Source of the DNA: Fistulifera solaris
Taxonomy: Eukaryota > Bacillariophyta > Bacillariophyceae > Naviculales > Stauroneidaceae
Reading direction: 5' to 3'
NCBI GenBank assembly: GCA_030295235.1
Contig: AP026142.1
Location: forward strand, 310,001 to 374,000
Length of the DNA stretch: 64,000 nt
In this document: positions 1 to 11,938 of the stretch, one piece after another
Layout of the letters: each line of letters begins with the position of its first letter
Position numbering within the stretch: position 1 is the first letter of the stretch
Position numbers and translations under genes: made by a program
Notes under the pieces: generated by a model
The model's database searches: none
What the model was told of the DNA's origin: nothing
Seen by the model: only the letters and a program-made list of their open reading frames with translations

Positions 1-389
1 TGTCCCGCCGCATAGCCCGCGACATCGTTTCGTACTAAAATTTGTCGATTGCGATAATCCTTCCGGCTCGTTGGAGTCGTCCGTAGTATCAACCGATGTG
101 TCCCGAACAAAAACGCAAACACGTCGATCGCCGTCTGACAGGATCCTCCATGCAATTCCATCACCGGAAGATCCAAAGTCTGAGTCAAATGATACGCCGC
201 CGAAAGTTTACTCAGACGATGTCCCAAACCAAATTGTGCGACATAATACAATCGATTCACTTCTTCCTTCATCAATGGGTCATTGTGCGTTGAAATGTCC
301 CAACGCGCCAGGAAAGAATATTGCGCAAACGTCAAAACAGCCACGCAACCACTCAGGACAGTGGCCGCCGCCGTGCGTCCTGATACCAT
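1..389 (-). CDS. Putative NodZ/FUT8-like glycosyltransferase, 5' part, truncated by window edge
   Basis: An open frame runs on the minus strand from an ATG at 389 to the left edge with no stop, giving 129 codons. Residues about 6-26 are hydrophobic and would suit a signal anchor of a Golgi type II protein. The stretch GLGHRLSKLSAAYHL followed by a short acidic loop and DVFAFLFG resembles the nucleotide-sugar-binding start of fucosyltransferase-like (NodZ/FUT8-type) proteins, where a GLG-H-R motif opens the fold. This match is from memory of the motif only, and the catalytic C-terminal half lies outside the window. The gene is divergent from the one starting at 731, so 390-730 probably carries both promoters. 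The frame being open across the whole stretch, with a plausible N-terminus, is the strongest sign that it is real. Confidence 0.55.
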   Translation of the reverse strand, partial: MVSGRTAAATVLSGCVAVLTFAQYSFLARWDISTHNDPLMKEEVNRLYYVAQFGLGHRLSKLSAAYHLTQTLDLPVMELHGGSCQTAIDVFAFLFGTHRLILRTTPTSRKDYRNRQILVRNDVAGYAAG

Positions 390-730
390 GATCCTACTGC
401 TATTTCATTCTTCCTGTCTTTGCGGAAGGAAAGCACAACGAATAATTATTTATAAATAAAAGAAAAGAAAAAAAGAAATCATCACAACCAAAGGCAGAAG
501 CGGATTTGTTGACAACCTCCTGCTATTACGTATTCATACTACAGCAAAAAGGGAACGACGTGCAAAAAGTAATGCAAAGGGGCACCTGGGTGTGCGGTCG
601 ACGGGAAGACAACACGGTAGATTGCATGATTATTATTACTCCGTTCATTTCTCTTTTTTTTGCTTTCTATAATATTATTTGTTATTTCAACCGGAGGTCA
701 TTTTCATTATTTCAGAATCATCGATTAACA

Positions 731-2943
731 ATGGATTCTTCTTGTTCTTCCCTACAACGACTGTTAACTCCCGAACAAGCCACTGCGGCGTGTGATACAT
801 GGCGTCAATTCTACGAACAGGTCTGGTTGCCCTTGCACATTCCGACGAGGACCGTCTGGCAGCAAGCCTGGTGGCTCGCCGTACAAGATACCCGCGAGGC
901 TACGGCCAGTAGTGTTCATTTTTGGATGTTGACGTTACGACCGTTTGTGCTGTTCGTGCGCATGACACTGCAATGGATACTACAAATCATTTGGAAGTAT
1001 GTCATTGTGAAAGGCATTTCGCAACAAGGTGTACATTATGTCAAGACAGCGGCTCGACGTTGGTATCGATGGCAGCGGTCTTTGACACGCGAACAATTGG
1101 TGATGGAATTGGTTCTAATCGTCTTGGTGCTGGCTCTTTATTATTTGCACCGTTTCTTGCAACGACAAACCTATTTTCAGAGACTATCGGCGTGGGTTCG
1201 AGCCAAAATGCGTGTGTTGCAACTCTACTACGACCGATCGAAGCGTGCGACTGCCAAGGTACGTACGTTGGTGTGATGGTATTATTTTGTTGGAAACGAT
1301 AGAAGTACTTTGGCACCCAATGTCGATCCTTATTATTTCGGGGATGTTCATCCGTGACTCGCTTATTCGGGAGCGAGCGCGCATGTCACCTTTGTATATC
1401 TGTACTTATACGTTTGGGCTTGTGAATTTTCCGTTGCAAGTGTCGCTTCTCCTAAGTAACTCCGTCGACCCGAATGTTCACCATCGCGAAAAGCGCATCC
1501 TTTTGGTTTCATTATTGTTTTCGATCATCTTCACTCAAACTTCAAATTGTATTCTTGGAACAGGCCTATGAACGCACTGTACGGAAAATTGCCACAACAT
1601 CACTGCGATTGGCTGTCATGATGCCTCATTTGCTGTTTTGGGGATTTGCGGCGGTGACCAAATGGTTATTACCGTCCTTGTTTCAGTGGCTCGCGTGTGA
1701 TACGGCCCTCCTTCCCGTTTTAAGGTTATGGTATCCTGTCACGGCGACCCTTTTGTTGTTGCACGACATGAAATTAGTCAATCAACAACAGCTCAAAACA
1801 ATAGCCAGTACTGCTACACGAACGCCCCAGCGGAAAACATCGTCGTCGACGCCTCGGACGCCACTGTTGCGCATGTTTCCCCGAACGACTCCCGCCTCGG
1901 AACCCCGAAAACGTCGAGAAGTGAACGAAATGAAGGAGCGCGAAACATATTGGCTCCAATTTTGGTTGACGAATGCGGCATTTTTGTGCGGAAAAGGTGT
2001 TTGGCAGGCGTTGCCCTTTCTTGCGAAATTGGTGAACCGAAGATGGATATTGCAATTCGAACTCTTGTTGTATATTTGGGTCTTTGTCATGCCATATTTG
2101 TTGCCTCAAATTGCCCATGCACCCGAAGGAAAACCGTTGGCCTTATTGGAACCACGCATTCGTCGTGTAGCGCGTACTGTGTACCAATCGACACAGCTGT
2201 TTTCGGATGCATGGTGGGAAACGTGGGTGTTACGTCCTTTGACTACCACATTGAATCTCCTAGTTACGTTGCGCATGCTGTCCCGACCCTTTGCCGATGA
2301 ATTACGAAACGTGGTTACGCAGAGCAAGGCGCTTCTGTTGCCTTCCTTGTCTTTGTTCATGCCCCGATTTCTCTCCATCTTTGGTTTATTGTTTGTTCAG
2401 TATGTGCTTCCGTTGTATCAACAATCGACCTTGCGGCACGAAGGGATGCTCCGGTATTGGGTGATTCATATTTTATTGAGTGCCATCACACAAGCCACAG
2501 ATGCCATTTTGTGGTGGATTCCATTGTCACGTGTTGTTATCTTTGTGGCGTTTGTGGTGATTGGGACTTTCCCAGCGGCAGTGGATCTGTGTATCCGCAT
2601 GATATTGTATGATTTGGAAGTCTTTCGCTTGCTTCCCTCGACGGAAGAACAACCAGAAAATAGTTCTTGGGCCTCGCGGGGAGTTCATGCGTTATTGGAG
2701 CGTTTGCCGAAAGCTAAGGAGGATCCATTGACTCCAGCCAAGGAGGAAGAAAACAGGAATGCTGCACATGGCGCATCTCTTCCTTTTATAGATTCGGATG
2801 AAGAACAAGACGATGCCGTTTTATATGCGTCCTCAGAAGATGAACCCTATTCGAGCTCCGAGAGAAGCCACACGACAGAGGAAAATAAGCCGATGTCGAA
2901 AAGAAATCTCCCAAGCGCTCACGAACCAAAGCAAACGGTGTAG
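731..2943 (+). CDS. Multi-pass membrane protein, weakly REEP/HVA22-like C-terminal half
   Basis: There are two exons, 731..1258 and 1564..2943, joined in phase 0 (donor GTACGT, acceptor GGAACAG), giving 635 residues. The upstream frame is open from 506, but the ATG at 731 follows a non-coding-looking T-rich stretch and is the preferred start. Several hydrophobic segments occur at about residues 70-110, 130-145, 190-230, 290-350 and 400-500, with a charged, Ser/Glu-rich cytosolic tail from about 560. The segment LRYWVIHILLSAI followed by two more helices recalls the paired hairpins of the TB2/DP1/HVA22 (REEP) family, which shape ER tubules. This resemblance is weak and no motif is decisive. 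The intron is long for this window (305 nt). Function remains unassigned. Confidence 0.8.
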
Positions 2944-3104
2944 TAGGCAAGGAGAATGATGGTAACGTCCGACGGTCCGGGAGACAGCGTACACGAACGG
3001 AGCGTCTTGCCTCATGAGCGGACTTGTCCGAACATTATAATTCATAACACTAGCACACACTCAAGAGAAACGCTAAATAGGGCGTATGTTCCAATAATTT
3101 AAGG

Positions 3105-6100
3105 TTACATGGCGTATCCATTTGTAGCGTGTTGAAAAACGTCGTAGAGATACGTACCAAAGTGTTGCCGCGACCTGCGAATCAGTTTCAATGCCCTAGC
3201 TTTAACTTGGCTATCCGGGACGTCGATCATCAATCGTTTTTGGAAGTTGGTAAGAGCTTTACCATCGCCGTACCTGCTCCCAGAGAAACAAGGATAGTTG
3301 CTCTTGTACATCATAATTTCCACTAACCCCAAGGCAATCTGTGAATTTTTGCGAGCCACTTCAATTCCTGCCACAAAAAGCCTCTCGAATTCCTTATAAC
3401 AATCTGAGCCAACTCCGCCGAGTACTTCGACATATTCCTTTGTAAACTTAAAGGGAGCTCGCTCGAAACTGAACTCATGACCAGGTGCCATTCCAAGTGC
3501 AAAACCGAAATCAATATGTATCAATCGGCCTTTTGTATCGATCATAATGTTTCCGTTGTGGCGGTCTTTTAGTCCCAGCAGATAAGAGACAATAGCATAG
3601 CCAGCTAAACTTTGCATGAAATTAGTCTGTGCCGTGATAAATGACTTTGACTTGGGATCACCGTACACCATTTCAAAATACTTCCTCAGTCCGCCTTCTT
3701 TTGGATAGCCTTCCGCCTTCTTGAGTCCATCAAGAGAAGTCGCATCAACTAATACTTCGAGCAGTCCGGTTCTGCTGCTAACACTAAGAATGCGATAAGT
3801 TTTCAACCATAGTGGTAGCCCAGCTTTAGCGAAAACAGATTTGTAGTAGTGAATCATTTGCATGACAAAAACTTCCTGTCGTAAGTCATCATTCGATTTC
3901 GACATGCACGACGCAATTTCCAGCTGAATCATTTCGTCATCTTCCGTCCCCATTTCCTTCTTGGTAGACTCGAGCATTTGTGCTGATTTCTCGGCAAAGG
4001 AAACACCACTACAGACAAACTGTTTCGCACGCTGCATTGCTTCGGCGTCGATGTCGTAGTTTTCGAGATCAGCGAGCACAATTTTATCTCGGATCAAGAT
4101 GCTGCTGCGTTCTACAGCGATGGATTTCTCTCCAACGGAAACACAATCCGCTTCAGAAATTCTAGCAGCCTCGTCCAAGATTGGCACAGTATCTTGTAAA
4201 TGGGTTTGCAAATCCATTACGCTCACTGATTTCCGCCTTTGATCTTGGTCCTTCATGCGTTTGGCAAGCTTGGGGGTAGTGTAACTACGTTATCTCGAAG
4301 AAGGAGTTGCACCAGGCGATTGCCTTTCTTGGTGGATTGGGGGGCTTGCGAAGCAAAATCACCCTTCTTGGCTTTAAATGAAATTCCCGGTGTAGGTGCG
4401 TCCTGATCCTCCTCATCCCAAATACTTAGTTTCGGGTTGCTTCCACTTTCTTGCGTCCTGTAACTCATTTCCGGCTTTTCGTCAACAGATTTATGTTGCT
4501 GCTCATCCTCGCCGTTCGCTTCCTTTTCCGATTCGATAATACTTTCCTCCGTATCATGGGTGACGTCAAAATACGAGTGCATGTATTCAGCAACATCGCA
4601 ATTGGGCTCCGTTCGAATCGTGTTACTGCGTCTCACTCCAGTGTTTCGATGCAACTCACCGCGTTTGGTAAGAAAGTGCATAATTACAGGACATCGTTCT
4701 TTTGTGTTGAATACTCGCGTGTGCTTTGGAAGAGGTGATGCAACACGTCGCCACGTGTGAGTCGAGTTGCACAACGGAAGGTAAACTGCAGGTGGAATTT
4801 GCAATGCGGTAACTTTTTGAGGGGCGAGTATTTTCCGGTCCGACCGATCACATTCGCGTAGCTCTTCTGCCAAACCTGTTAAAGCTTGTACAAACAAACG
4901 TTCGTTCTGAAAGAACTCATATCGCTCGAGTTGAGCTTGAGTAAGGTCACCTTTCAGAGTAGCTTCATCGATGCGTTTCGGAAAGTCATTGACGCTGCCC
5001 TCCATTTCATCTCCCTTCAGTTTTTCATCACTGGCTGCATTAGCTCTACCTGACCGAGTCAACGCATTGTGGAATAAGGAAGATGTGTCGGCCTCTTCTT
5101 TCATGCGCCGCAACCACAACTTCGCCTCTTCGGGCTTCGGAAACCGCAATCGAAACTGGTAGGACCGGGTGACCACCAGGAGTGTCATGGATTGGTCTTG
5201 CAAAGAACCTGTCGTATCATGAGAAATCACTGCCCGTTCTAAACTCATCGCACGGTCCAGAGTGAGCTTTCCTTGACAACAATCCCCCGCCGCCTTGTAA
5301 CAATTTAAGACGTGCCGGTCGAGCGTGCAGTACCGTTGTACCCATAGCGTGTCGAGTTTTTCGGGTTGTTTTCCCTTGATCGGCAAGGGTGTGGGCATTT
5401 GCACGGAAGTCCAACCATCCAACTTTGGCTCACTGGAGTAATCACCCGTATCCGGCTCATCCTCTGTAATTTGTAAGGCATTGAATCGACGATCCGCTTG
5501 CTCTAAAATAATCAATTCCTTCTGCGTAATCTTTCCCTGTTCGTAGAGCCGTTGCAATGTCGCGGCCCGCGGTTTTCCGTACACCACACACCGTTCGACA
5601 TTTCGTAACAGATTCAAGCAGCGGTTATAGACTACAGGATCGTAGTTGGGATTGGGTACACCACCAATCGCTGCAGGTCCTTCTCCTTCAAAATCGGGAG
5701 GGAGTTCGGGCTGATAATCTTCCAAGGCACCCTGCAAGATCCAATTGAGCTGAAGAGCAAAATGCAACGATTGTTGGGCAATCACTAAGGTCAGACGCTC
5801 GAGGACGGCATCGTCCCAGTCGACCTCGAGATGGATGATCATGTGCGCCAACTGGGGCAGATAAAATTCGATCCCATCAAAGACGTGCCGGGAACCTGCA
5901 AACTGTCGTTCCAGCGAAATGAGAAACGCTGTCTGTTTATTTTACAAAAGTAACACCGACCCTGACGTACCTTGGAAATGAACCGCGCCATGAACGTAAT
6001 GACGGAGGGATCATCGCGGAATTGCCACAACAACATGACCACTTTCTCCATCGGTACTTTGTCGCTGGATTCGGAACCGAGAACTTCCTCCACCAAACTA

Positions 6101-6192
6101 AAAGATGGTTTAGACAGCAGCACGTCAAGAGTTTTTTTGAAGACGAGGACGTACCGATTTTTGAAAACTTCGTGTTCATCGTAAATGTTCAT
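3105..6192 (-). CDS. Phosphatidylinositol 3/4-kinase family protein with accessory helical and PH domains
   Basis: Exon 1 is 6192..5971 and exon 2 is 5902..3105 (68-nt intron, phase 0); about 1006 residues. The order is an accessory PIK helical region (about residues 50-170, including IEFYLPQLAHMIIHLE), a PH-like domain (about 250-370), a linker, and a C-terminal kinase lobe with the catalytic loop KDRHNGN, the activation-segment HIDFGF and the substrate-loop region EYVEVLGG. These motifs fit phosphatidylinositol 4-kinases, which phosphorylate PtdIns at the Golgi or plasma membrane. A PH domain before the kinase is more PI4K-alpha-like, while the short length is PI4K-beta-like. The frame breaks at the G-run 4272-4276. 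One additional base there continues the protein from LLLRDNVVTLPP into KLAKRMKDQDQ. An upstream exon is possible, because a T-rich acceptor-like TTTATAG precedes the ATG at 6192. Confidence 0.88.
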
Positions 6193-6363
6193 CTTTCGAA
6201 GGGTCTATAAAGAAAAAATTGCTACAAAGATTGATTTTTTCTCGATGCCGGGAGAATCTTATTTTCTTCCTAGTATTCACAATCGAACACCGATACGAGA
6301 ATGTCGCGTGATCGGACGGGAAGATAAAGATTCAATACGAATCTTAGCTGGAACGAGATCAAA

Positions 6364-6528
6364 ATGACTCCTCGGAAAGGATTTGTATCTTTTACCGAGG
6401 CTGCCGGCTCGAAAAGGTTACCACTTCCAGATGCTTTCCCACAAGATAAACGACGCTTTTGCTTCACAGAGAAAAGAAACAAGATCAACGGAGAGTCACA
6501 GCCGACGAATATCAATCTCAATGATTGA
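6364..6528 (+). CDS. Small ORF of 54 codons, uncertain
   Basis: An ATG at 6364 opens 54 codons ending in TGA, with even codon use and a composition rich in Lys, Arg, Pro and Asn. No family is recognised. It lies between the divergent starts of the PI kinase (6192, minus) and the coiled-coil gene (6962, plus), so it could be a leader exon, an upstream ORF, or chance. No strong splice donor follows it. The rest of 6193-6961 shows nothing else that can be supported. Confidence 0.2.
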   Translation: MTPRKGFVSFTEAAGSKRLPLPDAFPQDKRRFCFTEKRNKINGESQPTNINLND

Positions 6529-6961
6529 CGATGTGGTCTCTTTTTTCCGCTCTTGCGTCGCAATGCGGTGTTTTGCGAGTTTTTGTCCTACGTGCGATCT
6601 CTACTACGAGCTCGAGTATGGTTGGTACAGTGGACGTGCGTGTGAATCTGGTACTGGCATTGTTTCAGAATCTGGAATTCGGAAAAGCATCGTCGTTGCA
6701 ATTTCATACATTTAAAATTCCATAGCTGCAACCCTAGTATACCCACGAAATGCCGACCGTTGAACTTCAAAATTTCCTTTCCCATTCCTTCGAAACACAA
6801 AACTCGACGGGAGGTATTGGCCATTCGCCAAAAATGGGTCGATCTTGATCTTGTACAATCGACAACAAATGAATCATTTGATACACGGGAACAGGACAAC
6901 TCAAGAATGAATGAGGATCGCCACCACACATATTGTGCTTATTGCACCACAAGAAAGCAAA

Positions 6962-7843
6962 ATGGCAAACTATTACGCTATTGACGATCAGATCAGCTTG
7001 CCGGAACTGTCGGATGATGAATACTCGTTGCCCTTGAACGAAATTCACGTCCTGGAACAGGATTCGGTCAGTGATGTAGGTGGTGGTAGCTTTGTGGCGA
7101 CGTCAATTGAGGACCAACTTCTCAACGAACTTCTCGGGGAAGTGGGACGTGCGAAGGAAGAAGCCAAGCAACACTCGTATCATCCACGAAAAACGGCCGT
7201 CTCGGATGGCACATCCGTGACTTACGAGAGTGGAAGTGACGGTGATCCCCAGTTGGGAAGAGAACTCACCATTCGTCCGGGTCGTGAAGATAGTGAAGAA
7301 GAAGAAAGCAACGAACAAGAGTCCTGTTCTTCCGAATCTAGCGATGCCACCCAAACCTTGCTCGATCGGGCACACGAAAGAATCGCTATGCAAAGATTAC
7401 ACGAAGAGATTGAGCGTCTACACGACGTTGTGGATCAAAAGAATGAAGAGATTGAAAAACTGGCGGGCCAACTGCGTCAAGCCGTGGAAACGAAATGTGA
7501 TTTGGTGATTGCTCACACGGAATTAGAACGACATCATGCATTCAATCTCGCTTGCAAAAAGAAGGATGTGTCGGCATTGAAAGAGGAAAACCGGACTCTT
7601 CAGGAAAAGCGGACGGAAGCCGAATTGACCCTTCTGAATGAGCTGGTCCAGCTCACCGATGCCATGAAAGAAGCCGAAAAAGCTCATCAACAAGAACTGG
7701 ATGATTGGGAACGACTTCATCGCAATGAGATGTTGGAAAAGGATTTTCAGATTGCGCAATTGTCCGAGGAACTCCGCAAATTAAGTGGTTTGCGACATGT
7801 CCCGCACAGAACTGGTTTGGAAGTTTTATTTGGAATGGGTTAG
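6962..7843 (+). CDS. Coiled-coil protein of unknown function
   Basis: A single exon of 293 codons. The frame is open further upstream to 6911, but the ATG at 6962 (MANYYAIDDQ) begins the protein-like sequence. Residues 1-130 are acidic and Ser/Glu-rich with a low-complexity EEEES stretch, so probably disordered. Residues about 140-270 form a long heptad-rich coiled coil (repeated E-x-L-x-x-L spacing), suggesting a dimeric scaffold or cytoskeleton-associated protein. The C-terminus is short and basic. No enzyme motif is visible and coiled-coil similarity is not informative about function. Confidence 0.75.
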   Translation: MANYYAIDDQISLPELSDDEYSLPLNEIHVLEQDSVSDVGGGSFVATSIEDQLLNELLGEVGRAKEEAKQHSYHPRKTAVSDGTSVTYESGSDGDPQLGRELTIRPGREDSEEEESNEQESCSSESSDATQTLLDRAHERIAMQRLHEEIERLHDVVDQKNEEIEKLAGQLRQAVETKCDLVIAHTELERHHAFNLACKKKDVSALKEENRTLQEKRTEAELTLLNELVQLTDAMKEAEKAHQQELDDWERLHRNEMLEKDFQIAQLSEELRKLSGLRHVPHRTGLEVLFGMG

Positions 7844-8162
7844 GCTTGGCGACAATACGATGCAAGGCGTTTATTTCAATTCCTGGAGCGAATATCGGTA
7901 GATACTTTGTAGGTAGAAAAGAAAGATGATGTACTGTGTATATTAATGTGATTGCTAGGTCGATAGTCTGGCTTGGGGCTCCATATTTATCGCACTAGCG
8001 CCACTATGGGCTTTGACATATTTACTGCTATGTGTTGTCTTCGAGCATCCTACTTAGTATAGGTTTTTACTTCCGGCTTTGGCATGTTTTCTTTCGGGAA
8101 ACATGGTGGCTGCGTGTCAGAAGTCAGAAATTGTTTGCGAAATTTGACACCACCCGGGTGTC

Positions 8163-8185
8163 ACGTCAGCTTGACAAGGTGACGT
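8163..8185. promoter_or_regulatory. Inverted pair of CRE-like hexamers (ACGTCA / TGACGT)
   Basis: ACGTCA at 8163 and TGACGT at 8180 face each other 11 bp apart, with a further ACGTC at 8190. In diatoms such hexamer pairs are known as CO2/cAMP-responsive elements bound by bZIP factors, for example in the carbonic anhydrase promoter PtCA1. They lie about 480 bp upstream of the start at 8663. The rest of 7844-8662 holds no supportable gene; an open frame at 8317 has no protein-like features. The regulatory role is inferred from the motif only. Confidence 0.4.
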
Positions 8186-8662
8186 GATTACGTCGGCAGA
8201 AGCGATGGGACGAAGCCGTCAGTCACGCCATTTTTCATTCATTCTGGTTCACGGATTAGTACTTGTTGTTCTAGTGTTACTTATACAAGACTCACTCAGT
8301 CACTTTCCGGCCGTCATTGCTAGTCTCATCGTCTGTCGTCGTCATTCGCACGTTTGATACTATCGAACAAACTGTAGTTCGGAAAATGAATCAGACCCGT
8401 TCACCCCCGCGTTCTGGAAAGTTGAACGTAGCTTTTTGCAACTTCACCTCGACGTTTCCGACTTCCACTCGTCAAACGCAATTTTATTTTGCCAACAACA
8501 AGAATAACAAAAAATCAATCTCTTATGACAACCCTGACACCCTTTTAAAGATAACAATACATTTTGTCTTCTACATTGTGATCTGCCTCAATCTATAATT
8601 AAAAAGAAAAGAAGGAGCAGTCACTTAATGTTAATTTCACCATCGGGGTGAGAAACGAAAGA

Positions 8663-11605
8663 ATGAGGACGCGGTCGAGTCGGTTTTTTGTGATTCTGCT
8701 TCATCTTGTGGGAGTTTGTCATCACAATTCTCCTTCCATCAAAAGTCCATCATCAGGGTTAGTGGGGGTCAATCCTTGGCCCGTGCATCTAGAAACGGTA
8801 GTACTTTCTAGCTATGAAGAGGATTTGTGTGTCAAGGACGATGTCACACACTTTGAGCTGCTTTGGCTCCAAGATCAAAGCGATCAATTATGCTTAGGAC
8901 CAACTGGTTTGTTTGCTGAATGCGGGGATACAACTTTATGGCTTGTTCGAAAACACGAACTTATAAGGCAACGAAGGGGGCTGCTTCTTTCATCACTCTT
9001 TGGAGCTTCACTTGATGGTCAAACCAACAAGAAAGAGCCCACAGTAGGATACACCTTCCAAGTGGTCGATCACGATATCTCCGAGGCAACAGAACGTACG
9101 CAACAAAAACCCGGCAACCAAAACAGAGCAGATTGCCTTGGCCAAAACACGGATGAAGTCACCATCGCGAAATGCAATGCCTCATGGAGATCAACGCCTG
9201 CTTTATCGAATATCTGGTTGATCAATCAACAAGGCATACTCCAGAGTTCCAGGAAACGATCGGGGTTGTTTGGAGGCAAAGCTTCTCATGATAGTGATCG
9301 GACTTGTTTACAAAGAGTGAATGAAACAAATGCGATGTTAGTATCCTGTGCAGAAGATACAAATTTCGTTCAGTTTGAATTCGTCAGATACAAAGCTACA
9401 ACCGTGCCGAATGGGTGTGTTACACTTGAAGGAAAAGCATCGGGCATTCTTTTATATGCTACTCAACAAAGAACAAAGATCGGAACAAAGGCCCCGGCGC
9501 GAAAAAGTTACTCCTCAGCTACCAAGAACGAAAGACGATTACCAAAGAGACCTCGGCAGTCGACTCAATCAAACCGATCCGTGATAAGGCGCACAGCCTT
9601 GCTTCAGAACCTGTTATGCATCCAGAACTAAAATTATCTACTCAACTTTTGTTCACCGGACGAAAACTAAAGTCGCAAGGCAGCGAGTCACAGCGAATTT
9701 CCCCTTTTGCGCTATTGAAGGATACAAATCCGATTTTATTAATGTCGGGCCTACCGAAGGGGGGGGTCGAAGGGACGGGAAACCTCTCAACCGGCATATC
9801 TATCATCGATGATTCACCGTTCGGAAGATACAGGTGACGAAAAAACCATGAAACTGCAACAAATTCGAACACATCCTTACATAGAGAAAGCAAAGAATGA
9901 AGTTTGGACTGATCCAAAAACAGGATTGGACTATTTAACCGACCTCCGCCAGTATCTGGGGTTTGAGAAGAAGGAGCACGGTCGTCACACCCTAATGGGT
10001 GTTGGTCAATACATAAAAGGATACGTGGTAAAAGTATATGGTGTGGCCTTCTACGTATCCAAGAACGATGTATTGGCTGATCCGACGTTTGCGAGATATG
10101 CTACCTTGTCGGCGGACGAACTGAGAGGGCGTCCTGACTTCTACGAGCATTTGCAGCGAATGAATTTACAAGGCGATGGCAAAGCTGGGCGTTTCGATAG
10201 GACCTTGCTACTCAAGACCAATATGCAGCTCTCCACAGAGACAATGCGCTCTAGCCTGGGCGCGGACTGGTCCATGTTAACGGATGAAGCGAAGGAAACG
10301 CTCGCCGACTCTAGTCTTAAGCCCAGGCCCGCCGATGAACATATGCTCCGGTTGATCGAGAGTCAGGAAAACCCGAGTCGATGTTCATGCTCCCAAGTAG
10401 CACCAGCAGAATATGATGCTGACCCAAATTGTTGCGCAAGAGGGACCGAAGTCGCCTTTACGTGGCGGAAGAACGGTAATTTCGAGGTATGTATCTTGTC
10501 TATTTTAATAGGAATGTTAGTTCCACGTGCTAAACTATCTTTTATTCAAGGTTCGATTGAACGGAAGGTTGATGGATACATTCGCGCGACCTGATATGGC
10601 TGAAGGCATTTTTACGAATATCTTCGCTATGACGACCCCATATCTCCGGATCTGCGTGACCATGTCGTCGACGGTTTTCCGTTCTTACTTGGACCTTTTG
10701 CACAGGTCCGGGGTATCCACATTGGTCACCACGCATCGACCAAGGACACTGCAGAGAACCCTCTATTTAAAGTTCTTGCCAGTTTCGCAGCAGCCACATC
10801 TTCAGCGGCGTCAGATTGGCTTGATGCCACTCATCGTGGCTTCAATCAAATGGTGGGAGAGGCAAAAGGTCACCTGGAAACTATGAAGCAAGAAATGCAC
10901 AAGGCTTCTGACGAGTTTCATCGTCGTCGTGAGCAAACCATGAAGCAGATTGTTTCGATGCCTCAATCATTTATGAATTTTATAATACGAGGCAATGGTT
11001 ACGTCGAAGATTTGTCGATTTTGGTCGAACAAAACATTACACCGGTGGAAGCTACAGACGGAAAACGAGAGCCTATGGGAAGATACTTTGGATACCCCCT
11101 TTCGCGATGGATAGGAGATTCTTACTACCACGCATCAGATGAAATTGGGCCCATGCGAGTTCATCCGAAAATGAATAGGACCAGACAAGCCTTCCTTGCC
11201 CTTGTGCATCTTTACCTGCTATTGCTTTTCATTGTCAGCTTCCCAGGGTCATACTCAACAAAAACAAAGATATTAATTCGCAAAAGCATGAATCGCGAAT
11301 ATTCACTTCAAAGCATGAATTCTTCACAGGATCTCGATCAATCGAGTGACGGAGACGACAGTGATAATTGCGGGATACCAATCAGCACATCGCAGGTACA
11401 GCAGGCAAAGGGACACTTACTGTACCGAAAATGTGCGCAACCCAATTTGGCGCCATCGTCTGCAAAAGCGACCTTTCTTCGTCGTGCTCAACAAGCGCTG
11501 CGGCCCACTCACTCTGAAGATCTGCCGTCGGAGCAAAACGTTGATGGCTCTTCTCCTAGTGCATCGAATTCATTGAAACAGAAAAGTTTGAGCTATTTCT
11601 TGTAA
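8663..11605 (+). CDS. Secreted/membrane protein: beta-trefoil-like region fused to chalcone-isomerase-like domain
   Basis: Exons 8663..10486 and 10551..11605 (64-nt intron, GTATGT..CAAG) give about 959 residues. The N-terminus is a signal peptide (MRTRSSRFFVILLHLVGVCHH). Residues about 40-260 contain three repeats with the order CLG-C-W/F (CLGPTG..C..LW, CLGQN..C..IW, CLQR..C..F), as in ricin-type beta-trefoil lectins. From about 400 on, GVGQYIKGYVVKVYGVAFYV marks a chalcone-isomerase fold, a family that also includes non-catalytic fatty-acid-binding members. A hydrophobic helix (LVHLYLLLLFIVSF) near residue 845 suggests a membrane anchor. Three frame breaks interrupt it: one missing base at about 9496-9520, one extra G in the run 9759-9766, and one missing T at 10609-10613. 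The alternative is two adjacent genes (8663..9631 and 9809..11605), but the intermediate frame reads as protein without a gap. Confidence 0.72.
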
Positions 11606-11938
11606 ACCGACTCTCCGGAGGCCCTCGGCTCCTCCTCCATTCTCCTGTATACCAAACACACACGCTTGGCGTACTAAATTCGCTCTGTGTGCCCAATGGC
11701 AGCGTGATTTTGTCGATTACTACGTATTCGAAATAAACTTTTCTTCAAGCTCCGAAAGGACGGCTTTCTCTGATGAAGAATGAAGGCTCATGAAAGGAAA
11801 GAAATTGGTAGCATTCAACTCATGTAACTAATAATAACTTAGAACGCCCTCTCTTCCTACGACTGCTGCAAGAATATATTAATAACGAGATAGTAACAAG
11901 ACGCAGTACGTGTTACAGGCGATAGACATAATACTGTT

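Noticed and set aside
506-730. Upstream extension of the first plus-strand gene
   Set aside because: The frame is open but the sequence looks like 5' UTR (T-rich, repetitive Phe/Ile) and the ATG at 731 starts the protein-like part.
4253-4256. Two overlapping kinase-family genes separated at ATGA
   Set aside because: Both frames belong to one PI kinase; one base at the adjacent G-run joins them into continuous sequence, and a 44-nt alternative intron would be shorter than any other here.
8317-8598. 93-codon plus-strand frame
   Set aside because: Low-complexity Ser/Asn/Lys content in an AT-rich spacer, with no recognisable domain.
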